Shown here piece after piece: positions 27,909 to 37,001 of a stretch of 64,000 bases of DNA. The position numbers were made by a program, and so were the translations under genes. Where the stretch lies: assembly GCA_905235675.1 (NCBI GenBank), contig CAJONC010000006.1, forward strand, positions 62,001 through 126,000. The letters run 5' to 3'. Under the pieces are notes generated by a model. It did not search any database. It saw only the letters and a list, made by a program, of their open reading frames with translations, and was not told the origin of the DNA. Each line of letters opens with the position of its first letter. Position 1 is the first letter of the stretch. This DNA is from an uncultured Bacteroidales bacterium. GTDB taxonomy: Bacteria > Bacteroidota > Bacteroidia > Bacteroidales > UBA932.

Positions 27909-29431
27909 AATCCCCGTCCGAATTCCACCCAATACTTCGCTTCGAGTTCCGCCCAGCGGGCGGCTGCGTTGTCGTATACCTTTCTGGTGTATGCGTTCAG
28001 CTCTTCAGCGGAGGCTTTCGCCCCTGGCAGGTCTTCGAATGCGGCGTCCTCAACCTCTTTCAAAGTCCGGTTGAAGCCTTCCTTGGTGCTCTGCCAGCTG
28101 AGCGTCGCAAGTTTGTTGGCTTTGCGGAACTGCCAGACGAAGAGCGAAGGGTCGTATCTGTTCTGCCCGCAGGCCGACATTGCCTCCGGGAGTTCGGTGT
28201 TGCCCGCGAAAATGGGGATGTGCGGGCTCTGGGCAGGGTTGTCTACCGCCAGCCAGCAGATTCCTCCCACGGCGTCCGGCAGCCAGCCGCGAAGCTGGAT
28301 AACCGTGGAATAGGCACACCAGGCAACCGCCACCGTGCGGCGGAAGGTGATGGTGCCGGGGGCAATGGAGTTGATGGTCTTCTGGTAATTGGTGGTGGGC
28401 CAGGGATTGGCGAGGGGGCTGACCTTGCCTTCCATTTTTATATTCGCGGTCATGTCGAAACCTTCCACCCCTTCGTAGGTGGAACGCAGCAGCTGCATTA
28501 CGTCGCGCACGCTGACCGGCTTCTCCGGCTTGACGCTGAAAGGCATCTCGTCATCTTCGTACTTCAGTCCGAGCGATGGCGCCAATTCATTGAGTATCCA
28601 CCATTCCCTCTCGCGGAAATTCTTGCCGGCGCCATAGGCTGCGTGGTAGGCTTTATAGAAGTAAAAGTCGCCCTGGCCGTCCCAGAGGCCGTATTTCAGG
28701 GCCACGGACTCCACGTTGTCGGATGCCATGAAATTCTTCCTGTCGTTGCGGTCGAATCTGCCTATTCTGGGGATATTGGCAGATACCGCCACCTCATCGT
28801 CGGGAACCCTTTGGGCCACCCACACGGCACCTTTCTCCCCCTTCCCCGGGCCGAGAATCTCGAAGAACCAGACCTCTTTCGGGTCGGCCACCGTCAGGCA
28901 TTCCCCTCCATCGATATAACCGTACTGCTCGGCCAGGTCGCCCATCAGTTTCACGGCGTCCCTGGCGTTGTCGCAGCGCTGGAGGGCCAGGCGGCAGAGT
29001 TCTTCAACCAGAAAGATGCCGTTCCCGCTGCGCAGGGTGTCGGGGCCGCTGAAAGTGGTCTCTCCTATTGCCACCTGCTTCTCGTTGAGTGAAGGATAGG
29101 CGGTGTTCAGGTATGCGAAGGTCTTGCGCGCTTCGGGGATCTCGCCTGCGAGGCGTACGCCGGTGGTGTCACCGGGAAATGCGGTGCGGCGGGTCCACTT
29201 ATATACGGGATGCAAGGTTCCTTTTGGATATTTCGCGGCAGGCTCCCGGGTGAGCCAGGTGCGGGATTTGCCGTCGCAGGTGTGCGATGTCATTACGCTG
29301 CCGTCGGCCGATGCCAGGCGCCCTACGGCGATGCTGGTGCAGTCGAGCCGGTCAAATTCATAATCCTGTGCGTAAACCACAGGACAGACTGTGGCAAGAA
29401 TCAGCGCCGCTGTCAATATTAGCCGTTTCAT
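27905..29431 (-). CDS. C69 family dipeptidase
   Basis: Secreted N-terminal-nucleophile hydrolase of the PepD/U34 type. The 508 residues start with a signal peptide ('MKRLILTAALILATVCPVVYAQ'). The catalytic Cys is in 'LDCTSIAVGRLASADGS' (about residue 31) and becomes N-terminal after processing. Downstream are 'GEKGAVWVAQRVPDDEVAVSAN' and the C69 barrel. Its ATG overlaps the stop of an upstream 62-codon lipoprotein gene (ATGA), so the two are coupled. It probably cleaves dipeptides in the periplasm; the exact substrate is not predictable. Confidence 0.92.
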   Translation of the reverse strand: MKRLILTAALILATVCPVVYAQDYEFDRLDCTSIAVGRLASADGSVMTSHTCDGKSRTWLTREPAAKYPKGTLHPVYKWTRRTAFPGDTTGVRLAGEIPEARKTFAYLNTAYPSLNEKQVAIGETTFSGPDTLRSGNGIFLVEELCRLALQRCDNARDAVKLMGDLAEQYGYIDGGECLTVADPKEVWFFEILGPGKGEKGAVWVAQRVPDDEVAVSANIPRIGRFDRNDRKNFMASDNVESVALKYGLWDGQGDFYFYKAYHAAYGAGKNFREREWWILNELAPSLGLKYEDDEMPFSVKPEKPVSVRDVMQLLRSTYEGVEGFDMTANIKMEGKVSPLANPWPTTNYQKTINSIAPGTITFRRTVAVAWCAYSTVIQLRGWLPDAVGGICWLAVDNPAQSPHIPIFAGNTELPEAMSACGQNRYDPSLFVWQFRKANKLATLSWQSTKEGFNRTLKEVEDAAFEDLPGAKASAEELNAYTRKVYDNAAARWAELEAKYWVEFGRGF

Positions 29432-29616
29432 ATAAATACTTGATTTTTTGAATTCAACATTATTTCAGGCTCGTCTATAACTCCTTCAAAGAAATGGCGA
29501 AGCCGCCCGAAGCGGCTTTCAAGGCTGATGGCTTCGCTGCCGGAGCCATTCTCCTGACTGCAAGACTGGACAGTTGCAAAGGCAAGAGGTATAAGAAGGA
29601 GGCGTAAAAATTTCAT
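29428..29616 (-). CDS. Small putative lipoprotein coupled to the C69 peptidase
   Basis: A 62-residue product with an N-terminal signal and a clean lipobox 'FATVQSCSQ' (Cys about 19). The mature part is only about 43 residues, and no known domain was recognised. Three features argue that it is real: the lipobox, a -7 box TATCTTTG ending 5 nt before its ATG, and the 4-nt ATGA overlap with the following peptidase gene. It could act as an exported partner of the peptidase or mainly serve to couple its translation. Confidence 0.65.
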   Translation of the reverse strand: MKFLRLLLIPLAFATVQSCSQENGSGSEAISLESRFGRLRHFFEGVIDEPEIMLNSKNQVFI

Positions 29617-29621
29617 AACGC

Positions 29622-29629
29622 CAAAGATA
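29622..29629 (-). promoter_or_regulatory. -7 promoter box for the small lipoprotein-C69 operon
   Basis: Minus strand TATCTTTG, only 5 nt before the ATG at 29616. Confidence 0.6.
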
Positions 29630-29668
29630 ATTATTATATTCGTAAGTTTTTATATAATACCACACACA

Positions 29669-29737
29669 ATGACATTAAGCTTCAGGATTGAATACCACAC
29701 CAGGTGGGGCGAAACCCTTGCCCTCGTTTTCCGATGA
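29669..29737 (+). other. Out-of-frame N-terminal segment of malQ
   Basis: An ATG at 29669 opens a frame reading 'MTLSFRIEYHTRWGETLALV', the usual beginning of the CBM20 domain in Bacteroidales MalQ, but it stops at TGA 29735-29737. The downstream MalQ frame is shifted by +1 and continues the same domain ('SDDKVYEMSYAADGIW'). The original start of malQ is therefore here, separated from the rest by one indel. Confidence 0.75.
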
Positions 29738-31538
29738 CAAAGTTTACGAAATGTCCTACGCCGCCGACGGCATCTGGACCCTGTATCTTCCCAAGGCTCC
29801 CGCAGCCATGCTCAAGGATTACTTCTACATAGTAATGGAAGACGGCATCTGGACCCGTACGGAGTGGACACATCATCATCGCAACGCGGAAGGGGCCAAA
29901 CGGCTCGATGTAAGCGATTCGTGGATTGACTGCCCCATCCCCGGCTGTCCCTTCCCCCGCGAACACAGCGCGGCGATCTTCGACCAACCTGGCTACAGGG
30001 GCGCCGGAACCGCCATTCCGGTATTCTCCCTCCGCAGCGACGAAGGTTTCGGCGTGGGAGAGTTCCGCGACATTCCCAAGTTTGTGGACTGGATGGAGCG
30101 CACCGGCCAGAGCGTGCTGCAACTCCTTCCCATCAACGACACCACCCGCAAGGGCGAGTGGGGGGATTCCTATCCCTATAGCCCCGTATCGTCCTTCGCC
30201 CTGCATCCCATCTATATCCATCTTCCCGAGGTGGGAGTGAAGGAGGATGCCGCCTACAGGAAGGCGCAAAAAGAACTGAACGCCCTGCCGACAGTGGATT
30301 ATCCGAGGGTTGTCAGGCTGAAAATCAAGTATCTGAAAGAAGCTTACAAAGACCACGGTGCGGCCGACCTCGCCACTTCCGCCTGCAGGAAGTTCGTCAG
30401 GGAGAACGCCTATTGGCTCGATGCTTATTCCGAATTCTGCGCAAAGCGCGACGGTGTCGAGGCGGATTTCTACCGCTGGGTACAATACCATCTCGACAAG
30501 CAGCTTTCCAAGGCTGTCGCCTATGCGCACAGGCACGGAGTCTATCTAAAAGGCGACCTTCCCATCGGAGTGGGCCGCGACAGCGTGGACGCCGCATCCT
30601 TCCCCAATCTTTACAATCTGGATTCCAGCGCCGGAGCACCTCCGGATTTCTTCGCGGCAGACGGCCAGAACTGGGGCTTCCCCACCTACAACTGGGATGA
30701 GATGGAAAAGGACGATTATGCCTGGTGGAAGGCCCGTCTGCGCACCATGTCCAAATACTTCGATGCCTTCCGCATAGACCATATACTCGGCTTCTTCCGC
30801 ATCTGGGAGATACCCCTTCCCCATAAGAGCGGCCTGCTCGGACACTTCAATCCCGCAATGCCCTACAGCCGCGACGAGATAGTTGCCGCCGGCCTTCCCA
30901 TAGTAGGCCTCTTCATCGAAGATCCCCGCCGCGAAGGCTGGTTCCATCCCCTCATCTCTCCTGACACATCCGCGCTTGAGCCCTGGCAGAAAGAGCGCTT
31001 CGATGCCATGTACACCGATTTCTTCTTCCACAGGCACAATGATTTCTGGGCCCGCAATGCAATGAAGAAATTGCCCAAGCTGCTGTCCTGCACCGGGATG
31101 CTTGCCTGCGGCGAAGACCTCGGAATGGTGCCCGACTGCGTGCCGGGGGTGATGGACCATGAGAAGATCCTGAGCCTCGAAATGCAGAGAATGGAGAAAG
31201 GGCGCCCCTGGCCTTACCTCAGCGTAGTGGCAACTTCTTCGCACGACATGAGTTCCATCCGCCTTTGGGACAGCGACGACAAAGAGCCTGAGGTGTGCCG
31301 CCGGATTCTGAAGGAACACCTTGACTCGCTCAGCATGCTGGCTATCTTCCCTCTGCAGGACTGGCTTTCGATGGATGGCTCCCTGCGCCGGCCCAATCCT
31401 GCCGAAGAGCGCATCAACGACCCCGCAGATCCCGACAACAAATGGTGCTGGCGCATGCACCTCACTACCGACAGTCTGCTCGACAGCCCCGCTTTCTGCA
31501 CTCAGGTCGCAACCCTTATCAAAGACAGTAATCGTTAA
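29688..31538 (+). CDS. malQ: 4-alpha-glucanotransferase (GH77), N-terminus frameshifted
   Basis: Amylomaltase that transfers maltodextrin units in glycogen/starch metabolism. Coordinates are those of the open frame; its TTG start is artificial, because the true start lies at 29669 in another frame. Seen: the second part of a CBM20 starch-binding domain ('YAADGIWTLYLPK'), then GH77 with 'LPINDTTRKGEWGDSYPYSP', nucleophile region 'FRIDHILGFFRIWE', acid/base 'CGEDLGMVPDCVP', and 'SSHDMSSIRLWD'. Only one CBM20 is present where relatives often have two. The catalytic part is intact; whether a full protein is made depends on whether the single-base shift is real. Confidence 0.9.
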   Translation: MNTTPGGAKPLPSFSDDKVYEMSYAADGIWTLYLPKAPAAMLKDYFYIVMEDGIWTRTEWTHHHRNAEGAKRLDVSDSWIDCPIPGCPFPREHSAAIFDQPGYRGAGTAIPVFSLRSDEGFGVGEFRDIPKFVDWMERTGQSVLQLLPINDTTRKGEWGDSYPYSPVSSFALHPIYIHLPEVGVKEDAAYRKAQKELNALPTVDYPRVVRLKIKYLKEAYKDHGAADLATSACRKFVRENAYWLDAYSEFCAKRDGVEADFYRWVQYHLDKQLSKAVAYAHRHGVYLKGDLPIGVGRDSVDAASFPNLYNLDSSAGAPPDFFAADGQNWGFPTYNWDEMEKDDYAWWKARLRTMSKYFDAFRIDHILGFFRIWEIPLPHKSGLLGHFNPAMPYSRDEIVAAGLPIVGLFIEDPRREGWFHPLISPDTSALEPWQKERFDAMYTDFFFHRHNDFWARNAMKKLPKLLSCTGMLACGEDLGMVPDCVPGVMDHEKILSLEMQRMEKGRPWPYLSVVATSSHDMSSIRLWDSDDKEPEVCRRILKEHLDSLSMLAIFPLQDWLSMDGSLRRPNPAEERINDPADPDNKWCWRMHLTTDSLLDSPAFCTQVATLIKDSNR

Positions 31539-31550
31539 ACAATTTATCTT

Positions 31551-32173
31551 ATGAAAACATTCAAACAACTCAGACAGGAAGCCCGTGCCGCACTCAAAGG
31601 CAACTGGGGCGAAGCCGTACTGGCGACACTTGTATTAGTCATTGTTGTTTCTGTATTTGAAGTTCCTTCCTTTATGGGTACGACCGCCGCGAAGATTGGC
31701 AGCATGGGCGCAAGCTTGATTGCGATATTTGTTTATTCCCCGTTAGGCGTAGGCTTCAATAACGCTTTCCGCAAACTTTTGCTGGAAGGGAACAACAAAA
31801 TTATCGAAAATTCATTCAGGATTGGGTTTAAAGAGAACTACTGGCGCAGCGTGGGAGGCATGCTGCTCATGTATGTTTTTATTTTCCTGTGGATGCTGCT
31901 TTTAATTGTTCCCGGTATCATAATGAGTTTTGCCTACGCCTTGACTCCGTATATACTTGTCGACAATCCCGAGCTGTCGATTACGGATGCCATCAAGCGC
32001 AGCAAAAAGCTTATGAAGGGCCACAAGTGGGATCTTTTCTGCCTTGAGGCTGGATACTGCTTTCCATCCTCACTCTTGGAGTCGGCCTTCTTTGGCTTGA
32101 GCCTTATTTGATTACGACCATCGCCGGCTTTTATGAGGACATAAAGGCTTCCGCAGAACCCGTCTCCGATTAA
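31551..32173 (+). pseudogene. DUF975 membrane protein, frameshifted
   Basis: The frame from the ATG at 31551 encodes a DUF975 protein: 'KQLRQEARAALKGNWGEAV', three membrane segments, and 'DAIKRSKKLMKGHKWDLF'. It leaves the family after about residue 165 and stops at 32111. From about 32047 a different frame continues the family's last membrane helix and tail ('GWILLSILTLGVGLLWLEPY', 'TTIAGFYEDIKASAEPVSD') to a stop at 32173. A few residues that normally join the halves appear to be missing, so this is a small deletion with frameshift rather than a lone base error. It may be nonfunctional. It follows malQ by 12 bp. Confidence 0.75.
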
Positions 32174-32207
32174 ACAGTTGTCCGTTTCAGGTAATTTCAG
32201 GAAATAC

Positions 32208-34331
32208 TCAGGACTTCTTATATCTGAACCTCCGGCCGCTAAGGTCTTTGGAGGCGGAGCTTGTGCCGACCTCTATTCTGTATCTGCCGGGCAGGGGGCG
32301 CATGGACTGCTGCTCTTCATCCCACCATTCGAAGGTCTCCTCCGTGAGAGGAATCTCCACCTTCACCTTCTTCCCGGCAGGCACGAAAACCCTCTTGTAG
32401 GCCCTTAGGGTGCGGATTGGCCCCTCGGTATCGGATGGACGGGATAAGTATAGCTGCACCATTTCCTCCCCATCGCGCCTGCCGGTATTCTTCACCGTCA
32501 CCACCGCTTTGCCTTTGCGGACGCGCGGCCTGCCCACTTTGAAAGTGGTATAGCTCTGCCCGTATCCGAAGGCGAAGAGAGGTTCCCCGCCGAAGAACCG
32601 GTAGGTCCTGCCCGTCATAGCATAATCCGAAAAAGGAGGAAGCTGGGAATCATTGCGGTAGAAGGTCAAGGGCAGTTTCCCGGAAGGATTGTAATCGCCG
32701 TAGAGCACGTCGGCGATGGCAAGGCCGCCCATCTGCCCGGGGTACCAGGCCTGGAGAATCGACTCGCAGTTTGCACATTCCGGCTCAAGCGCCATCGCTG
32801 ATCCGCTGAAATTCACGAGGATAATCTTCTTGCCTGCATCGTGTAGTGCGGCAATCAGATTCCTCTGCACCTGCGGGAGTTCGATACTGGTGCGGTCACC
32901 TCCCTCGAACCCTGGGAATCCGCCCGCATCGCCCTGCTCTCCTTCATAGGCGGCGGAAATGCCCGATGCGAAGATGACTGTCTCTATTCCGTCGAGCCCT
33001 GCGAGCACGTCGGCAATCGGCTCGGGAGAAGTAATATGGTCGCAACCTTTAATATATACCACATCTTCCCTGCGGGCTTTCAGGGCACTTAGCAGGGTGA
33101 TGGTTTCTTTTGGAATTGGATTGTAGTTGCCCCACTGCATCGTGGCGTCGTCGGCATTCGGGCCTACCACGGCAATCTTCATGTCGGGCGAAAGCGGAAG
33201 AATTCCGCCCCTGTTCTGCAGCAGCACCATTGACTCCTGCGCCATCTTCAGCGCAAGCGCCTTGTGCCTAGGTCCTTCAACTATTTCTTCCGGAAGACTT
33301 GCCCACGGGTCTATGCCGTCTATTTCGCCCAGACGTATTCGTGCCGCCAGCACCCTCCTGAGGTTACGGTCAAGCTCGGCCTCGTCCAGCAGACCTGCAC
33401 GGACAGCCTCCGGAATGGCCTGGTAGGCATGCCCGCACTCCACGTCCACTCCGTAACGAACCGCCAGTGCCGCCGCTTCCGCCTGGGTTTCGACATATTC
33501 GTGCCGGCCCTTGATATAGAAATCGGCAACGGCCCAGCAGTCGGACACTATCACTCCCTTATATCCCCATTCTCCGCGCAGCAGGGTGTCGATCAGATAA
33601 TCGCTCGCACCGCAGGGCTGCCCTTCGAAACTGTTGTAGGCCGTCATCACCTGCTCCACTCCGGCCTTGGTTACCAGGTCCTTGAATGCGGGGAGATAGG
33701 TTTCGTGCAGATCGCGGCGAGTGGGCCTCGCATCGAAGCGGTGCCTGTCGGGTTCCGGCCCCGAGTGCACGGCATAGTGCTTCGCGCAGGCCATCAGCTT
33801 GCGCACGGGGCTGTCATCCGGCCCCTGCAGGCCGCGTACCACCGCCATGCCCATCTGACCCATCAGATACGGATCCTCCCCGTAGGTCTCCATTCCGCGT
33901 CCCCAGCGGGGATCCCTGAAGATATTGATGTTCGGGGTCCAGAAGGTAAGGCACTGGTAGCGCTCGTGGCTGTCCTCCGCATCGGCAATGCGGTGCTTCA
34001 CGCGGGCTTCGTCGCTCACAGCTGTAAACACTTCATACAGAAGGGAATCGTCGAATGACGCCGCCATCCCTATGGGCATGGGGAAGGTGGTGGCGGGGCC
34101 GTTGCGTCCCACCCCGTGCAGGGCCTCGTTCCACCAGTCGTACTGCTTGATTCCTAAGCGTTCTACCGCGGGGGAAGCGTTCAGGGTGAGGGCTGCCTTC
34201 TCTTCGAGGGTGAGGCGGCTGACAAGGTCTCCGGCCCTTTCTTCGGGCGTTAGAGAGGTGTTTTTATATGCTTGTGCGCAGAGCGCTGTGCAGACGCTTG
34301 CCGCAAATGCGGATAGGAGGATTTTTTTCAT
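32208..34331 (-). CDS. Glycoside hydrolase family 3 (beta-glucosidase/xylosidase type)
   Basis: Secreted exo-acting glycosidase of 707 residues with a signal peptide ('MKKILLSAFAASVCTALCAQA'). The N-terminal GH3 barrel resembles the xylosidase-like subgroup ('YDWWNEALHGVGRNGPATTFP'). The predicted nucleophile Asp is in 'GVIVSDCWAV', and 'KLMACAKHYAVHSGPE' carries the conserved KH element. A GH3 C-terminal domain and an Fn3-like end domain ('RTYRFFGGEPLFAFGYGQSYT') follow. It is divergent from a GH28 gene, which suggests plant cell-wall polysaccharide use. Glucosidase, xylosidase and arabinosidase cannot be told apart here. Confidence 0.93.
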   Translation of the reverse strand: MKKILLSAFAASVCTALCAQAYKNTSLTPEERAGDLVSRLTLEEKAALTLNASPAVERLGIKQYDWWNEALHGVGRNGPATTFPMPIGMAASFDDSLLYEVFTAVSDEARVKHRIADAEDSHERYQCLTFWTPNINIFRDPRWGRGMETYGEDPYLMGQMGMAVVRGLQGPDDSPVRKLMACAKHYAVHSGPEPDRHRFDARPTRRDLHETYLPAFKDLVTKAGVEQVMTAYNSFEGQPCGASDYLIDTLLRGEWGYKGVIVSDCWAVADFYIKGRHEYVETQAEAAALAVRYGVDVECGHAYQAIPEAVRAGLLDEAELDRNLRRVLAARIRLGEIDGIDPWASLPEEIVEGPRHKALALKMAQESMVLLQNRGGILPLSPDMKIAVVGPNADDATMQWGNYNPIPKETITLLSALKARREDVVYIKGCDHITSPEPIADVLAGLDGIETVIFASGISAAYEGEQGDAGGFPGFEGGDRTSIELPQVQRNLIAALHDAGKKIILVNFSGSAMALEPECANCESILQAWYPGQMGGLAIADVLYGDYNPSGKLPLTFYRNDSQLPPFSDYAMTGRTYRFFGGEPLFAFGYGQSYTTFKVGRPRVRKGKAVVTVKNTGRRDGEEMVQLYLSRPSDTEGPIRTLRAYKRVFVPAGKKVKVEIPLTEETFEWWDEEQQSMRPLPGRYRIEVGTSSASKDLSGRRFRYKKS

Positions 34332-34352
34332 ATAGTTTCAGCGATATCTCCA

Positions 34353-34360
34353 CAAAGATA
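34353..34360 (-). promoter_or_regulatory. -7 promoter box for the GH3 gene
   Basis: Minus strand TATCTTTG, 21 nt before the GH3 ATG. Confidence 0.55.
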
Positions 34361-34405
34361 ACAAATTTTGACTATCTTGCGGGAGCTGCAAATATCGCTT
34401 GAACA

Positions 34406-35803
34406 ATGAAGAAGTTACTCGTTTACGCAATTCTGGCCCAGGTTTGTACTCTTGGCTTCTGCCAGAACAGCGCATGTTATGCGGATGCTTTGGCAGAAGG
34501 ATACTACGCCGGATATTATAAGGATTTGCCCGTCGAACTCTCTGAACCGGACCTGCCGCTTATTCCGGCATATACGGTTTCGCTGTCCGATTTCGGGGGC
34601 GTGGGAGATGGCGTCACCCTTAATACCGAAGCTGCCGTAAAGGCCCTTGAAAAGAAGGGAGGAGGGCATCTCGATGTGCCTGCCGGAATTTGGCTGACGG
34701 GCCCGATAGTGCTTAAAGACAGAATGGATTTACACCTGTCCAAAGGTGCTGTAGTACTGTTTTCTCCCGACCGAAAGCTGTTTCTGAAAGATGGTAGGGT
34801 GCAGCCCGGAATCTCCGCGAGCAAGCGCAGCGACATAGCTGTCACCGGTGATGGCATCATCGACGGAAACGGCGAATGGTGGAGGGCCGTAAAGCGTGGC
34901 AAGGTGAGCGATGTGGAGTGGAAAGAATTCCAGAGAATGGGGGGAACGGAGGCCGACGATGGCAAGTTGTGGTATCCTTTCGGGCTGAAGCATGGCGGGA
35001 ATATAGCCGATGACTTTAAAACCCAGGAGAAGATGAGAACTCACCTCATCCGGCTGACCGACTGCGAGCGTGTGCTGGTGCAGGGAGTTACCATACAGAA
35101 TTCTCCCAAGTTCCATCTCGTGCCCACCCGTTGCCGTCACCTTGTAATTGACGACGTCACTGTCCGTTGCCCCTGGAACGCCCAGAACGGGGACGGAATA
35201 GATATCATGTTCTGTCAGGATGTGCTGATTGTAAACAACAAGGTGGATGTGGGCGATGATGGCATCTGCCTGAAGGCCGGAGGCGGGGCCGAAGCGCTCA
35301 AGTATCCTTCGAACGCGCGGATACTAATTCAGGACAACACCGTTTTTCATGCGCACGGCGGCTTTGTGATAGGGTCGGAGTTCTCAGCAGGGATTCAGAA
35401 CGTGGTGGTGAGACGGAACACCTTCTCCGGCACCGATACGGGGCTTCGTTTCAAGAGCGCGCCCGGGCGCGGAGGCAAGACTTCAAATATTTATATCTCA
35501 GATATTTATATGAGCGATATCCGCGACCAGGCCATAGTCTTTGAAACCTCTTATGTCGATGTTCCGGTGGGGACCGACGGCGTACGCGACAAGGGTCGGA
35601 ACTTTCTTCCCGAGTTCACGGACATCCATATAAGCAACACCATCTGCCGTGACGCCCGGATCGGAATCTCCGCAAAGGGCAACAGACAGATGGTGCACGA
35701 TGTCTCAATCACCGACTGCACGATTTTCTACACCGAAACAGCCTCGGATATCGACGACCCCGCAATGCTTAATTTGTCGGGGATAAGCTTGCTGACGTAT
35801 TAG
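34406..35803 (+). CDS. Glycoside hydrolase family 28 (polygalacturonase-type)
   Basis: Secreted pectin-degrading hydrolase of 465 residues with a signal peptide ('MKKLLVYAILAQVCTLGFCQ'). The right-handed beta-helix carries the family catalytic motifs in order: 'NGDGIDIM' (about 267), 'VGDDGICLKAG', 'AHGGFVIGSEF' (in place of the usual GHG), and 'LRFKSAPGRGG' (the RxK element). It probably releases galacturonate from pectin. A galacturonokinase-like operon about 8 kb away could use that sugar. It is convergent with yegP, with overlapping stop codons. Confidence 0.94.
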   Translation: MKKLLVYAILAQVCTLGFCQNSACYADALAEGYYAGYYKDLPVELSEPDLPLIPAYTVSLSDFGGVGDGVTLNTEAAVKALEKKGGGHLDVPAGIWLTGPIVLKDRMDLHLSKGAVVLFSPDRKLFLKDGRVQPGISASKRSDIAVTGDGIIDGNGEWWRAVKRGKVSDVEWKEFQRMGGTEADDGKLWYPFGLKHGGNIADDFKTQEKMRTHLIRLTDCERVLVQGVTIQNSPKFHLVPTRCRHLVIDDVTVRCPWNAQNGDGIDIMFCQDVLIVNNKVDVGDDGICLKAGGGAEALKYPSNARILIQDNTVFHAHGGFVIGSEFSAGIQNVVVRRNTFSGTDTGLRFKSAPGRGGKTSNIYISDIYMSDIRDQAIVFETSYVDVPVGTDGVRDKGRNFLPEFTDIHISNTICRDARIGISAKGNRQMVHDVSITDCTIFYTETASDIDDPAMLNLSGISLLTY

Positions 35804-36129
35804 AGTTCCTCTACCACGGGAGCTTCAGGAGCGTTCTTGGTAACGGATGCAATGCCTTTCTTGAGGGTTTCCTCGGAAGCATACATCTGGCTGCTGCCAA
35901 CTACCTGACCGTTGGATGCCTTGAGGTTGAAGAAAGGCTTGCCGTTCTTGGCAACCTTGACCTCGAACCTTTCGGGAACTACTGCATTCTTGCGAACTGA
36001 TTCAACGCCGTTGAGGCATGCGGTTTTGGTGGTGTAACCCTCGCTGGTGAGGATGACCTGGCCATTGGAGGCCTTGAGGTTGAACTGGAACTCTCCGTTC
36101 TTCCTGGTAGTAATGACGAATTTACCCAT
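35800..36129 (-). CDS. YegP family protein (DUF1508, two repeats)
   Basis: A 109-residue protein made of two tandem DUF1508 repeats: 'FQFNLKASNGQVILTSEGY' and 'FFNLKASNGQVVGSSQMY'. Each is followed by a short helix containing 'GVESVRKNA' or 'GIASVTKNA'. Family members are small and common; their molecular function is not settled. The ATG lies 40 nt after a -7 box. It overlaps the GH28 stop codon by 4 nt at the 3' end. Confidence 0.92.
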   Translation of the reverse strand: MGKFVITTRKNGEFQFNLKASNGQVILTSEGYTTKTACLNGVESVRKNAVVPERFEVKVAKNGKPFFNLKASNGQVVGSSQMYASEETLKKGIASVTKNAPEAPVVEEL

Positions 36130-36169
36130 AATTGAAATTATAAATAGTTTGGTTATAGCCTTATCCTTA

Positions 36170-36177
36170 CAAAAATA
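36170..36177 (-). promoter_or_regulatory. -7 promoter box for yegP
   Basis: Minus strand TATTTTTG, 40 nt before the yegP ATG. Confidence 0.5.
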
Positions 36178-36187
36178 GGGAAAAAAT

Positions 36188-36787
36188 TTAATTTTTCCCC
36201 ATTTTATTCAAATATTGAGCATCGTCACCTATTCTTAGTGTTGTTTTTCCGTATTTTCCGGTGATGTGTCCGTTGAGCAGCATTTCCACCACATACACAT
36301 CTACCAGGCCGGAAACGCCTATGGAGTAGTCGATAAATCCGTCTTCATCTTCCGGCCCTCCCCTTGCAAGCAAATCCGCCAGCGACACCTCTTCTTCCTT
36401 GAAACTGCTGCTGTTCTGATACATTGAAAGCCACTCCAGGATACCTTTCCCCCCTCCAAGGTCATCAATTCCTCCTTCCGCGAACAGCTCCAGAAGTGCG
36501 TCCGTATCTTTGGAGTCCATGCTTCCTCTCGGCGTAACTACGTGATAATAATATGCTTCTCCTGTTCCGTCTGCCGAAAGACGATCTATTGTCGCCACTT
36601 CCCCGTCGGGGCGCATGGTTTCATATCTCCCCATGTACTCCGCCTTCCAGTCTTCACACAGTACCGGCTGCCCGTCCACTTCAAACCTGATGGCGTCCAC
36701 ATCTCTCTCCATCGTGCTCTCTTTGGAGCAGGCGGACAGGGCAAATGCAGAAATGAGCAATATGGCGGCAATACGCAGTTTTTTCAT
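36188..36787 (-). CDS. Hypothetical lipoprotein
   Basis: From the ATG at 36787 (the track ORF adds four residues) it encodes 199 residues with a lipobox 'SAFALSACSK' (Cys about 20). The mature protein is acidic, with 'FEVDGQPVLCEDWKAEYMGR' and 'YSIGVSGLVDVYVVEMLLNG'. No known domain was recognised. It is probably anchored to the outer or inner membrane. The gene is on the opposite strand to the tRNA-Gly unit upstream of it. Confidence 0.75.
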   Translation of the reverse strand: MKKLRIAAILLISAFALSACSKESTMERDVDAIRFEVDGQPVLCEDWKAEYMGRYETMRPDGEVATIDRLSADGTGEAYYYHVVTPRGSMDSKDTDALLELFAEGGIDDLGGGKGILEWLSMYQNSSSFKEEEVSLADLLARGGPEDEDGFIDYSIGVSGLVDVYVVEMLLNGHITGKYGKTTLRIGDDAQYLNKMGKN

Positions 36788-36853
36788 ATCAGTTCGCATT
36801 AAGCGGCGAAGTGATAATAAGATGAAGAAACGGCGCTTTTCGTTGCAAAAAAT

Positions 36854-36884
36854 TTTGCACTTTCAAAAAATCCCTTTATATTTG
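36854..36884 (+). promoter_or_regulatory. -33/-7 promoter for tRNA-Gly
   Basis: TTTG (36854-36857), a 19-nt spacer, then TATATTTG (36877-36884): a perfect match to the Bacteroidota consensus. It lies 117 nt before the mature tRNA, so the precursor has a long 5' leader. Confidence 0.85.
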
Positions 36885-37001
36885 CAGTCCCATTTGGGGA
36901 AACGTTCTTTGAAGAATAGCGGAATTGCCGTGCAAGTGCGAGTGGAGAAATTTTTCTTCCGAGCCGCAGCCGGCAATAGCGCAGATTTTCGAAGAAGATT
37001 T

